16,872 nt of DNA from Entrophospora sp. SA101 (lineage: Eukaryota > Glomeromycota > Glomeromycetes > Entrophosporales > Entrophosporaceae), in the NCBI GenBank assembly GCA_958430865.1, contig CAUDNR010003002.1, positions 30,813 to 47,684 on the forward strand. Reading direction: 5' to 3'. Positions 8,634-16,170 of the stretch are shown in pieces; within the stretch, counting starts at the first letter, position 1; each line of letters opens with the position of its first letter. The notes beneath the pieces were generated by a model. The model ran no database searches, was not told the DNA's origin, and saw only the letters and a program-made list of their open reading frames with translations. The translations under genes and the position numbers were made by a program.

Positions 8634-9372
8634 AAAATTACCAAATTGAATACGATTTGTTAGTGAAGCAATTTGATCTTGTGTGAAATTATAAGATGGT
8701 GAAATTTTAGATAATAGTGGAATGATAGTCACGCCACTATGACCTCCAACAACAGGAACACAGACATCGCGAGGATCGGCTCCAGAAATTGAACTTGTAA
8801 AAGTTGATGAACGAACTATATCAAGTGTTGTTACTCCAAAAAGTTTCTTTGGATTAAATACATTGTATTGTTTCAAAACTTCAGCAAAAATTGGAACCGT
8901 TGAATTGACTGGATTGGATATTACAAGAATATAGGCATTCGGTGCATATTGAGCAATACTAGTTGCCAAATTTTTAACAATTCCTGCATTAATCTAATTA
9001 ATTGATGAATAAATAATCAATTATTAAACACACATATATATCCATATATAAATTGTGAAATTATTATTGTTACATTAATATATGTTTTATTACCTTGAAT
9101 AAGTCATCTCTAGTCATTCCAGGCTTTCTAGGTACACCAGCAGGAATAATTATGAGGTGTGAATTAATTAAAGCATTTTTTATACCATCATTAGCTGGTA
9201 AGTAGCCAGTGACTTTGGCTGGTGTACTAATGTGGCTTAAATCAGCTGCTACCCCAAGAGTATTTACAACATCATATACCGCAAGTTCTGTAACAGCTTC
9301 ATTAAGTTTAAGAAGTAAGGAAAGAGGTTGTCCAATACCTCCAGAAGCACCGAGCACTGCAACCTTAACCAT
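8080..9372 (-). CDS. Malate dehydrogenase, peroxisomal (PTS1-bearing), 331 aa
   Basis: Catalyses malate/oxaloacetate interconversion with NAD. Exons: 9372-9094, 8993-8642, 8526-8300 and 8217-8080. Introns of 100, 115 and 82 bp are all GT-AG, and the 996-nt message is fully in frame. Visible features: the NAD-binding loop GASGGIGQ (8-15), Asp34 after beta-2 (NAD preference), the mobile-loop arginines in [10 protein letters not shown] (82, 88), ISNPVN with Asn120, LDIVR with Asp151 and Arg154, and the catalytic His178 in GGHSGV. This is the mitochondrial/bacterial-type MDH family. It lacks an N-terminal presequence: Met1 leads straight into the first beta strand. It ends EKSKL, a canonical PTS1, as in yeast Mdh3. 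Inferred role: reoxidising NADH from beta-oxidation or serving the glyoxylate cycle. No lesions. Confidence 0.95.
8603..8629. repeat. (AT)13 microsatellite inside malate dehydrogenase intron 2
   Basis: A pure AT dinucleotide run of 27 bases, close to the donor side of intron 2 (8527-8641) on the coding strand. It accounts for much of that intron's larger size. Confidence 0.9.
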
Positions 9373-9702
9373 CTTTATTTTATTTAAAAAAGAAAATGGG
9401 AAATTTTTGATTAAACACTGATCGATTGATTGAATAAATTGGAGTTTTTTTTTTTCGAATTATAAGTTGTGCTTGATTTGTTACAAATAAGGGGAATATA
9501 GTGTAGATTAAAAATAATAAGGTGATTTTCAAAAATGATGTAATAAACCTTACCAAAAACATCGCCATAAATAAAAAACACAGATAAAACAATAATGATA
9601 ACAACAAAGTCAAATAGAAACGAAGATAACAACAAGGAAGATAACGGCAACAACGCAATTTTGAATTTTGAATTTGAATAATATTGTTGCCACGTTGAAG
9701 AA
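9373..9702. other. Upstream region of malate dehydrogenase
   Basis: AT-rich, without a convincing gene. Two overlapping minus-strand frames (9380-9658, 9411-9653) are hydrophobic by composition and carry no motif. The region should contain the malate dehydrogenase promoter on the minus strand. The ATG has A at -3 on the coding strand; no specific upstream element was identified. Confidence 0.45.
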
Positions 9703-9765
9703 ATCTATGAAAGCTCAGAAAATATGACGACAGCAGTTACCAATGTTTATCAAAAACACCTTTAA
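9703..9765 (+). pseudogene. Short coding relic (IYES...TTAVTNVYQ)
   Basis: Twenty codons read IYESSENMTTAVTNVYQKHL before a TAA. This resembles, from memory, a motif ('SEIYES.TTAVT..YQ') found near the C-terminus of many unnamed proteins of arbuscular mycorrhizal fungi. The match is my recollection and not a search result. The fragment lies just upstream of the frame at 9834 and may come from the same dead gene. Confidence 0.35.
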
Positions 9766-9833
9766 AAGAAGTAACGTTCCAATAATACGTTTTATTTATT
9801 TAATCAATAATTATTATTCTTTGCACCATTCAG

Positions 9834-10106
9834 AATGAATTCGCAAGAGAAAAGTTTGATTTAAAGAAGTTTGCATGTGACTTTCCGGCATTTATACTTG
9901 ATCTTCATGAAATGGCAAGTTTTATAATTTTCATCGGGTCTGATTTGCAAGTAATAGAAGGGTTTAAATTTTCTCGAAGCAATTTTCTGATCATTATCCC
10001 TAATAACTGTGAAGATTTAGTCAAGTGCTATTTTGAGGTTGCTAGAATCAACTTATTGCATTATCTATTTACTAGACAAATATTAAACAAAGATTCAAAA
10101 TTATAA
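9834..10106 (+). pseudogene. Hypothetical terminal exon or relic, 90 codons
   Basis: Preceded by a good-looking splice acceptor (TTTGCACCATTCAG, ending 9833), the frame reads NEFAREKFDLKKFACDFPAF, then ILDLHEMASFIIFIGS, and runs to a TAA at 10104. The first ATG is only at 9912, which would give 64 residues. The 26 codons before it also look protein-like, so an internal or last exon is more likely than an independent gene. No family recognised. No clear donor-bearing upstream exon was found, apart from the tiny fragment at 9703-9765. It could be a pseudogene fragment or the 3' exon of an unpredicted gene. Confidence 0.4.
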
Positions 10107-10244
10107 AATAAAGAAACAATGACACATCCGTTGACGAAGGAATGTGAAAAAATTTAACAATTGATGCCTTTATTTATTCCCAAAAAATCATGGAAAAACC
10201 AATGAACATTTCTGTACAACTGTTTGTTTAGTGGAAGACAATTA

Positions 10245-10965
10245 CAGTGAACCCTCCTCCATAAGCGCACCCTCTATAAATGCATCCCTCCATAAATCCA
10301 CGCTATGTCTCATTCCCAACCTCGGGAATTAGAGATAAATGCACACCCTCCATACTCTGCACTGCACGGTCTTCCCCCATCCCGTTTATATAAAACCACC
10401 CTCTCTAAATGCACTCCCGTGACTTTCACATGATTTATTTGCTAAACAACTTTGTGTTACATTAATTAATTCAAACGTTATTTATATCATCTTTGTTACC
10501 TCTTTTTTAATATTAGTAATGGAATTAAGTAAACTACTGTTGCTTTAAAGGATTAAATGAATGTTTGCTAATTATTTCTTTTTAATTGACAAAAAGTTAT
10601 TAGAATAATAATGATAAAAATACAAATGGAGAAAATTATATATACGCGAAAATTAAAAAAAATTTAAAGATTAAACAAAGGATAAAGGATCACGAATTTT
10701 TTTAAAAATTTATGTTTAATAAAAATAAAATAAGAAAATCAAGACAAGTTAATGCCCTTGAGCGTTACATTAATTTTTTTAAAAAAAAAATTCAATGAAG
10801 CAAACCATGACGAAACAATTTTAGTCAACAACAATATTAATGTACAATAATTTTTATTAGTATCACATGCAACCAATAAAATTCTTCCCCTCTATAAATG
10901 CATTCCTCCATAAATGCACGCTCTCATCAATTCCCAGGGAGGTTGCGCTTATGGAGGGACTTTTG
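10245..10965. mobile_element. Degenerate ~720-bp TIR element (pogo/Tigger-like ends)
   Basis: The left end CAGTGAACCCTCCTCCATAA continues GCGCACCCTC. The right end, reverse-complemented, reads CAAAAGTCCCTCCATAAGCG. TA precedes the left end (10243-10244); the right duplication is not evident. Both subterminal zones carry several CTCTATAAATGCA / CTCCATAAATGCAC words (10272-10300, 10341-10360, 10403-10414; and, at the other end, 10890-10924), a pattern typical of transposase-binding subterminal repeats. The middle is AT-rich with no transposase. The ends beginning CAGTGAACCCTC suggest the pogo/Tigger group, but that is inference. Confidence 0.68.
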
Positions 10966-11604
10966 CAGCTCCCAATATGGTAAAAAAGGGAAGGAAATCG
11001 GCGAAAACTAATTATCATTGAAATTGTTTGTCTTAAATAACAATGAGTGTATTGAAATAATTAATAATGTGATCAAACAAGGAAATGCATTAAGTACAGA
11101 ACGAGGTTATGAAATAGGGCAGAATTTTGAATTAAACGTTAAACGTTGCAGTGAGCGAGTGATCGAATTATATGGATTAAAAATATAGTTTGAAAACAAC
11201 GATGGCTAATTATTGTTTCTTAAAAGGAAAAATAAACGTTAATAGCAAATGGATAGTATTACTTAAAGCAAGGTAAAAACTTCCAAAATAATTCTTTAAA
11301 AGGGTATAAGTCCTACTCGCTCTGCAGAAATCTAGGTAAAGTTCCTACAAATTGTTGAGAGAGGACCCGGCACAGTCAATTGCTGAAGTCATATTATTTT
11401 TTAGAAAATTTATCAATTCATTTGAAGTTTGCATTTATTTTAATATTAAGTTAAATATAAACCGTAAGGTCTATTAAGTGAAAATAAAAATAAAAAAATT
11501 TACAAGTCTATTTCTTAATAAAGAAAAAAAATTATTAAATTATAATTAACACAATTATTATTTAAATATAAATATACTATCTCTCATATTATAAAATTTG
11601 TCAG
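10966..11604. other. Intergenic DNA, no recognisable gene
   Basis: No motif-bearing frame on either strand. Short open pieces around 11040-11190 (for example NNEC-, NNVIKQGNALSTERGYEIG-like reading) do not persist. Includes the 3' flank of the membrane-protein gene on the minus strand. Confidence 0.45.
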
Positions 11605-11643
11605 TTAAGGGTTTATCAATATTGGAAGTTCCTGACCACCTCT

Positions 11644-12145
11644 ATTTTTATTTCTAGGGTAATGATTATAATCACTTAAAGTCATTCTACCATCGTTTTT
11701 GTCATGGAATCCTGGTAATAAGTTATTATTATTGTTATTATTAGCATTAAAGGCGTTGGGAGTGTTTATTTTAGAATTATCAACTTTATTATAATTTATT
11801 TTCAAAGTAGATATTCTATTTAATTCAATTACGGGCGGTATATTTGGAAATTTTTTGACCGGTTCAAGAGATTTTTCATTATAAGCAATTCCCATTTTTA
11901 TTTCTAGGGTAATGATTATAATCACTTAAAGTCATTCTACCATCGTTTTTGTCATGGAATCCTGGTAATAAGTTATTATTATTGTTATTATTAGCATTAA
12001 AGGCGTTGGGAGTGTTTATTTTAGAATTATCAACTTTATTATAATTTATTTTCAAAGTAGATATTCTATTTAATTCAATTACGGGCGGTATATTTGGAAA
12101 TTTTTTGACCGGTTCAAGAGATTTTTCATTATAAGCAATTCCCAT
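11644..12145. repeat. Perfect 250-bp tandem duplication within a coding region
   Basis: Bases 11644-11895 recur at 11894-12145 with no difference seen over 252 positions, a period of 250 bp. Because 250 is not a multiple of three, the second copy shifts the reading frame of the minus-strand membrane-protein gene. The copies abut directly with a 2-bp overlap (AT), which suits replication slippage or microhomology-mediated duplication. Perfect identity means a recent event or an assembly artefact. Confidence 0.95.
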
Positions 12146-12799
12146 GCTACCATTGATAAGAGCACCGTTGTTATTATTAGCAGGACTATTATCATTGCTA
12201 CCATTACCAATACTTAATCGATGATTATTGCCACTTATAGGTAATTTGATAGTTTTAGATTGTATCTCTAGATCTATTTTTCTCGCTTTCCTATAATAGA
12301 AATATTTACGATATAGTAAAATACCTAATGTAAAAAATACCAGTAAAAATATTGAAACCATTATCATTATGGCTACTGGACTTATTTGAGATACGGAATT
12401 TTTTGGATCAGCACCGCCGCTATTGTTAGCGTTATCATCATCTACAATTGTTGGAGTTGTTTGAGCTGTTGGATCTGTTGGATCTGTCGGAATTATTGGG
12501 GTTATTGGAGTTATTGGGTTTTTTTGAGTTGGTTTTTTTTGAGTTGGTTTTTTTTGAGTTGGTTTTTTTCGAGTTGGGTTTTTTCGAGTCGGGTTTTTTT
12601 GAGTTGGGTTTTTTCGAGTCGGGGTTTTTCGAGTCGGGGTTTTTCGAGTCGGGTTTTTTCGAGTCGGGTTTTTTTGAGGTGCTCGAGTAGCTTTAATTGT
12701 AATTGAAGATGTGTTAATTGCTCCACCGGTAACTACTGGATCTTTTATTTTATTTTTCCTTAAATTATCATTTCGTACAAAGTTTATCATTTTTATCAT
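11879..12799 (-). CDS. Single-pass membrane protein with PT-rich repeat ectodomain
   Basis: 306 residues from the ATG at 12799 (a second ATG lies at codon 4). Residues about 40-93 hold ten or eleven pentapeptides of the form [NTK]-P-T-[RQ]-K encoded by a 15-bp minisatellite. A Pro/Thr stretch follows (94-118), then an acidic/Asn linker and one membrane span (about 141-163, PVAIMIMVSIFLLVFFTLGI). A basic stop-transfer segment (YRKYFYYRKARK) and a low-complexity Asn-rich tail complete it. No signal peptide is visible, so an upstream exon is possible: ATCTATCAG just before the ATG could be an acceptor. The architecture recalls fungal receptor-like or kelch-TM proteins, but no such domain is present. 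The 250-bp duplication ends the frame at GNCL; without it the tail would read on to RGGQELPILINP and the stop at 11605. Function unknown. Confidence 0.7.
   Translation of the reverse strand: MIKMINFVRNDNLRKNKIKDPVVTGGAINTSSITIKATRAPQKNPTRKNPTRKTPTRKTPTRKNPTQKNPTRKNPTRKKPTQKKPTQKKPTQKNPITPITPIIPTDPTDPTAQTTPTIVDDDNANNSGGADPKNSVSQISPVAIMIMVSIFLLVFFTLGILLYRKYFYYRKARKIDLEIQSKTIKLPISGNNHRLSIGNGSNDNSPANNNNGALINGSMGIAYNEKSLEPVKKFPNIPPVIELNRISTLKINYNKVDNSKINTPNAFNANNNNNNNLLPGFHDKNDGRMTLSDYNHYPRNKNGNCL
12516..12679. repeat. 15-bp coding minisatellite
   Basis: About eleven 15-bp units of the type GAGTCGGGTTTTTTC / GAGTTGGTTTTTTTT (plus strand), encoding P-T-R/Q-K-N/T/K on the minus strand. Units differ mainly at two CpG sites: TCGAGTCGG in some and TTGAGTTGG in others. 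The CpG-less forms cluster at one end (12516-12570). Confidence 0.92.
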
Positions 12800-13386
12800 T
12801 TTGTCTGATAGATTATATGTGTGTGTGTATTGAAATAGGTAATTATAATGACGGATAATAGATTTCTTTAATATATTAGGAAGGGAGGAAATGAAACGAC
12901 AGTTAAATGATGTTTTTGTAATGATTAGAAATCCAGAAAGAAGGAAAATTTATTATTATTTTCTAAAAAAAAATCAATAAATGGTAGGTTTTTATATCAA
13001 TATAATCGTCCTAATTTTTGTTTATTTATTATTATTATTATTATTAAAAGATTCGAATTTGGAATTCGAAAATTCATAAAGAATAAATACAAATATAATT
13101 GATCATATAACATATAAAAAAAATTGACATAAAATTAATTAGAAGTTACTATTCTTTAATGATTGTATTTTATTTATTTTATTGTATAATTTATTACATG
13201 TATGAGAATTGTCGATCATTTTTCCGGCAGTAAAATTTCACTAACTAGCTTTTTGTCTACAGATATAAAAGTAGTATCAAATGAGTCTACTCTCTAACTT
13301 AATGTTGAAGATTTTATAAGATTTTATAAATTATACTTTTTATTCTTGTTTCGAGTTATAAAATTTTATAAAAAAGAACAATATCA
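12800..13386. other. AT-rich upstream DNA of the membrane-protein gene
   Basis: Contains a (TG)n tract at about 12820-12830, an ATT microsatellite at 13021-13046, and AT-only palindromes such as GATTTTATAA repeated at 13310-13330 with TTATAAAATTTTATAA near 13357-13373. No coding frame with a motif. It may include an upstream exon of the membrane protein that I cannot identify. Confidence 0.45.
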
Positions 13387-13603
13387 CAGTCAATCCGAAT
13401 CACAAAAATAGGGATCGGTTTATAATTGCTGAATTAGTATTAGTATTATTACTATTACTATTCATATAGGACCCCAGGCCCTGTGGATATTTACTTTTTA
13501 AGGTAATTATAAACCGAATTTTTATCATAAAATATTATGATCTTAGTTAATCGTTATAAAGCTAAAATTGGTTTATGTAGTTCGGCTTATCGAGGTTTGA
13601 CTG
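13387..13603. mobile_element. ~217-bp pogo/Tigger-like MITE
   Basis: The right end, reverse-complemented, is CAGTCAAACCTCGATAAGCC, followed on its outer side by TA. The left end is CAGTCAATCCGAATCAC. A second inverted pair, CGGTTTATAATT, sits further in (about 13416-13427, and 13504-13515 in reverse complement). No coding content. The left flanking dinucleotide is CA, not TA, so the target site has decayed or the left boundary is off by a little. Ends of this type are known from pogo-group elements; assignment by resemblance. Confidence 0.62.
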
Positions 13604-13726
13604 TATTAAAATGTCGGCAAAAATTTATAAGGAAATAAAAAAACTTTACTTTGGGAATGTGGATATGTTGGTTATTTTCCCCGCAAATTTAGGGATAGAG
13701 TCGGTTTTCGCAAAAAATATTTGAAC

Positions 13727-14301
13727 CAGTGATGTAAACCGGTAGAAAAACCTTAGCCGCCTAAGCCGAAAAAATCTTAGCCAGTCAAGAACCCCAGTTG
13801 ATGAAAAAACTACAAAGCTTACCGGTATTATTACTACACTAGTATCGTTATCATCATTATCATTGTCATCATTATCATTGTCATCATCATTATCATTGTT
13901 ATCATCATCATCATTATTATTATTTATTATTGTTATTATAATATCCCGCATTTAATGATTCAAATAAGGTTTATTCGAATTATTTGTTTTATTGAATTAC
14001 ATTGAAAGTTTATCTGAATGAAACGAACAAAATGAATAATTCGAACAATAATAAAACGAATAATAATAACTCGAATGAGAATTTGTATTACGAATAGAAA
14101 CTCTAACTGTTGCTTTTATCCTGCTACGAGTATTGTATTTATTTTTTATTTTTTGAGCAAATGTATGTTTTTTTTGTCATTTGAAGTGATGCAGATAGAC
14201 CCATCTCAATTAAATGTCTACGCCATTGAATTTTGCACCAAAATTTCCAGACGTAAAAATGAATGTTAAGAGATATTTTTTTTAGCCGGCTTACATCACT
14301 A
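13727..14301. mobile_element. ~575-bp element with AGTGATGTAA(A/G)CCGG inverted ends
   Basis: The left end CAGTGATGTAAACCGG and the reverse complement of the right end, TAGTGATGTAAGCCGGCTA, form a good inverted repeat. The CAGTG/TAGTG starts suit the hAT superfamily, but no convincing 8-bp target duplication is visible. The interior holds a long TCATTA/TCATCA microsatellite (about 13850-13935) and an AATTCG-rich imperfect palindrome (13970-14070), and no transposase. A plus-strand 64-codon frame (14075-14269) is unassigned. Confidence 0.62.
13850..13935. repeat. (TCATTA/TCATTG/TCA)n microsatellite
   Basis: Imperfect hexa- and trinucleotide repeats of TCATTATCATTG type grading into TCA and ATT runs. 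On the minus strand they produce an Asn/Asp homopolymer frame that should not be taken for a gene. Confidence 0.88.
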
Positions 14302-14379
14302 TATAAAAGTTACATTAAGATAACATACCACGACTTAAAAATTGTTTATCAGATATTTATGGCCATTCTTTCTATTACC

Positions 14380-14610
14380 TAGAGATGTGCCGCGCATAGT
14401 GTGTTACGCATATTGTGCTACGCATAAGGTTTTAGATATATTTTTTATAGACATTTGCTTATTAATAAACATTTCTAAAGAAAATTAAATATGCCATTTA
14501 CTTTATTATTATTATATGCGCATTTATGATATTTCCCTCCCTATGATATATATACACTATGCGCATTATGCGCGAAAAAAATCACGGTTACTATGAATGG
14601 CACATCTCTA
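14380..14610. mobile_element. 231-bp hAT-type MITE with 8-bp target duplication
   Basis: The ends are TAGAGATGTGCC and its exact reverse complement. The flanks are CTATTACC (14372-14379) and CCATTACC (14611-14618), matching at seven of eight bases, which is the hAT target-duplication length. Each end also has subterminal GCGCATA / ACGCATA words (three at the left, at least two inverted at the right) that would pair in a hairpin. No coding sequence. Mobilised presumably by an unlinked hAT transposase. Confidence 0.88.
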
Positions 14611-14846
14611 CCATTACCCTTCCTCGTTATCAAGTATAAGCTTCGGAATATATTTCTGGTAATTTTTTTACCGTGGATTAATATTTAACGAAAAGAGTTA
14701 GGAATAATCAAAACTCATCGATTATTGACTTTGTGGATATGTAAACAATCATCAAAAAATGTTGATTTTTTGAATTTGATAACTAGGAGTGAATTTGTCA
14801 CTTTGGAAGGTTTGAAGGTTCAATACTATTGTTCAATAAAAATTAA

Positions 14847-15720
14847 TCACGTGATAAATTGAGGCCACATATAATAAAATTTGTGAACGTTATTAAGAAA
14901 TACATCAATGACAACAGTTGTAGTCACAAACTAATAGAACACAGTAAAGTATTAAACAATTCCCTGAATTTGGAAATTTATATTGGTGGATCCTTAGATA
15001 AAATTCATACTAAAAAATTAAAATGGGTATTGATTGGATACAAACCAATTCAAAAAGCAAACAATTAACCTTCTCAGCATCAGTTGATAATTGGCCTTCT
15101 TCAACAAGAACAGAGGTGTTGGCTATAATATCTGCACTACTTGTCTCACCACCTGAGAGTAAAATTACCATATTTAGTGATAATGAAATTACTGTAAAAT
15201 CATTAACGATTTATTATGGGGTATTATACAAAATATAATAGTTTCTGAATTGAAACGAAAAATATAAATAAAAAAGTGAAGGTATTTTCTTTAATGAAAA
15301 AGTAGACATTTTAGTAAAGTTAGGTTTGGATTCTGATCTGATGGAAATCAAATATGACTAATCATCAAAAGTTTTAATTTCAATAATATAAGAGTTGAAA
15401 TATCATTAAGGCTATTTTAAAAAAGTTGCTCAAAAGCAAAAGACCTTTAATTTGGAAACAAAAAAAAAAAGTAGAAATAGCAAATATGACAAATCAGAAC
15501 AAACTTTAATTAATTGGCTGATGGCTTGGAAAATATTAAATTCTAATACTAATCACCAAAATATCATTTAATGCTAGTAATAAACCATTTTTCAACTATT
15601 GAAACCTCAAATCACTAAATCTAGATATATATGATGATGATTAGAAATGTTGCCTTTGCAACAAAGGAAATGAAGATTTTTCACATATTTGGATATGTAA
15701 AAAAAAAAACAATTGATAAT
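14847..15720 (+). pseudogene. Retroelement relic: RNase H domain and C-terminal zinc finger
   Basis: Frame one (14847-15068) carries LEIYIGGSLDKIHTKKLK. Frame two (from 15023) continues MGIDWIQTNSKSKQLTFSAS, then DNWPSSTRTEVLAIISALLV and KITIFSDNE. Together they match a type-1 RNase H as found at the end of non-LTR retrotransposon polyproteins. The first catalytic Asp ('YTDGS') is Gly here (YIGGS, codon 14985-14987); the Glu of 'STRxE' and the Asp of 'SDNE' survive. A frameshift lies near 15020. Stops follow after 15238. Further on, EGIFFNEKVDILVKLGL resembles the last RNase H helix, and CCLCNKGNEDFSHIWICK (15648-15701) is a Cx2Cx8Hx3C finger typical of the C-terminus. The reverse transcriptase core is absent. 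A trailing frame at 15961-16015 may be the last remnant. Confidence 0.85.
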
Positions 15721-15871
15721 TTAATTCAAGAGACAAAGAGAAAAACAAATAAAAGAAACAATGTTTGATGAATGATTTAATCAAAAAAAATCATGGAAAA
15801 CACGTTGTCAGGAGGTTATAAATATAGAAATACGTTTTGTGTTGTTAATAAACATATGAAAAGAAATTAAA

Positions 15872-15922
15872 GTAACAACAACAACAACAATAATAATAAT
15901 AATAAAAACAATAATAATAATA
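15872..15922. repeat. (AAC/AAT)n microsatellite
   Basis: Runs of AAC followed by AAT triplets, interrupted once by AAAAAC, downstream of the retroelement relic. Translates as poly-Asn in one frame, without significance. Confidence 0.85.
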
Positions 15923-16170
15923 GAAACAAAAATATTGGTTATAACTATTAAATGTTGTTCTCAGGAATTAACAGCTACATGGAAAGAAAAAGCAGATCTG
16001 TCAGCCCAAATGGACTAATTTGATTAGATACGGATATTTGTTAAAAAAAAATAACATTGAAAAAATTTTTTTTAGTGGACGCCTATAAATTTTTTCTTTA
16101 CAAATTTTATAATAGAATTACAAAAAAAAATCAACATTATTATCGAGATTAGAAATATTTTCTAAAAAAA

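Noticed and set aside
9209..9421. Plus-strand 70-codon frame
   Set aside because: Lies antisense to exon 1 of malate dehydrogenase, which is clearly the coding strand.
9380..9658. Two overlapping hydrophobic minus-strand frames upstream of malate dehydrogenase
   Set aside because: They do not join malate dehydrogenase in frame through plausible splice sites and lack a targeting-peptide character; Met1 of the dehydrogenase already begins at the usual beta strand.
11644..12145. The tandem duplication as an intron that could be spliced out to restore the frame
   Set aside because: Removing exactly 250 nt by splicing needs AG directly followed by GT on the minus strand inside the repeat, and no AGGT occurs there.
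12386..12706. Plus-strand frames rich in FFELVFFES repeats
   Set aside because: Antisense shadow of the coding minisatellite in the membrane-protein gene.
13646..13951. Minus-strand 101-codon frame with poly-Asn/Asp
   Set aside because: It is the translation of a TCATTA microsatellite joined to a transposon end; no real protein motif.
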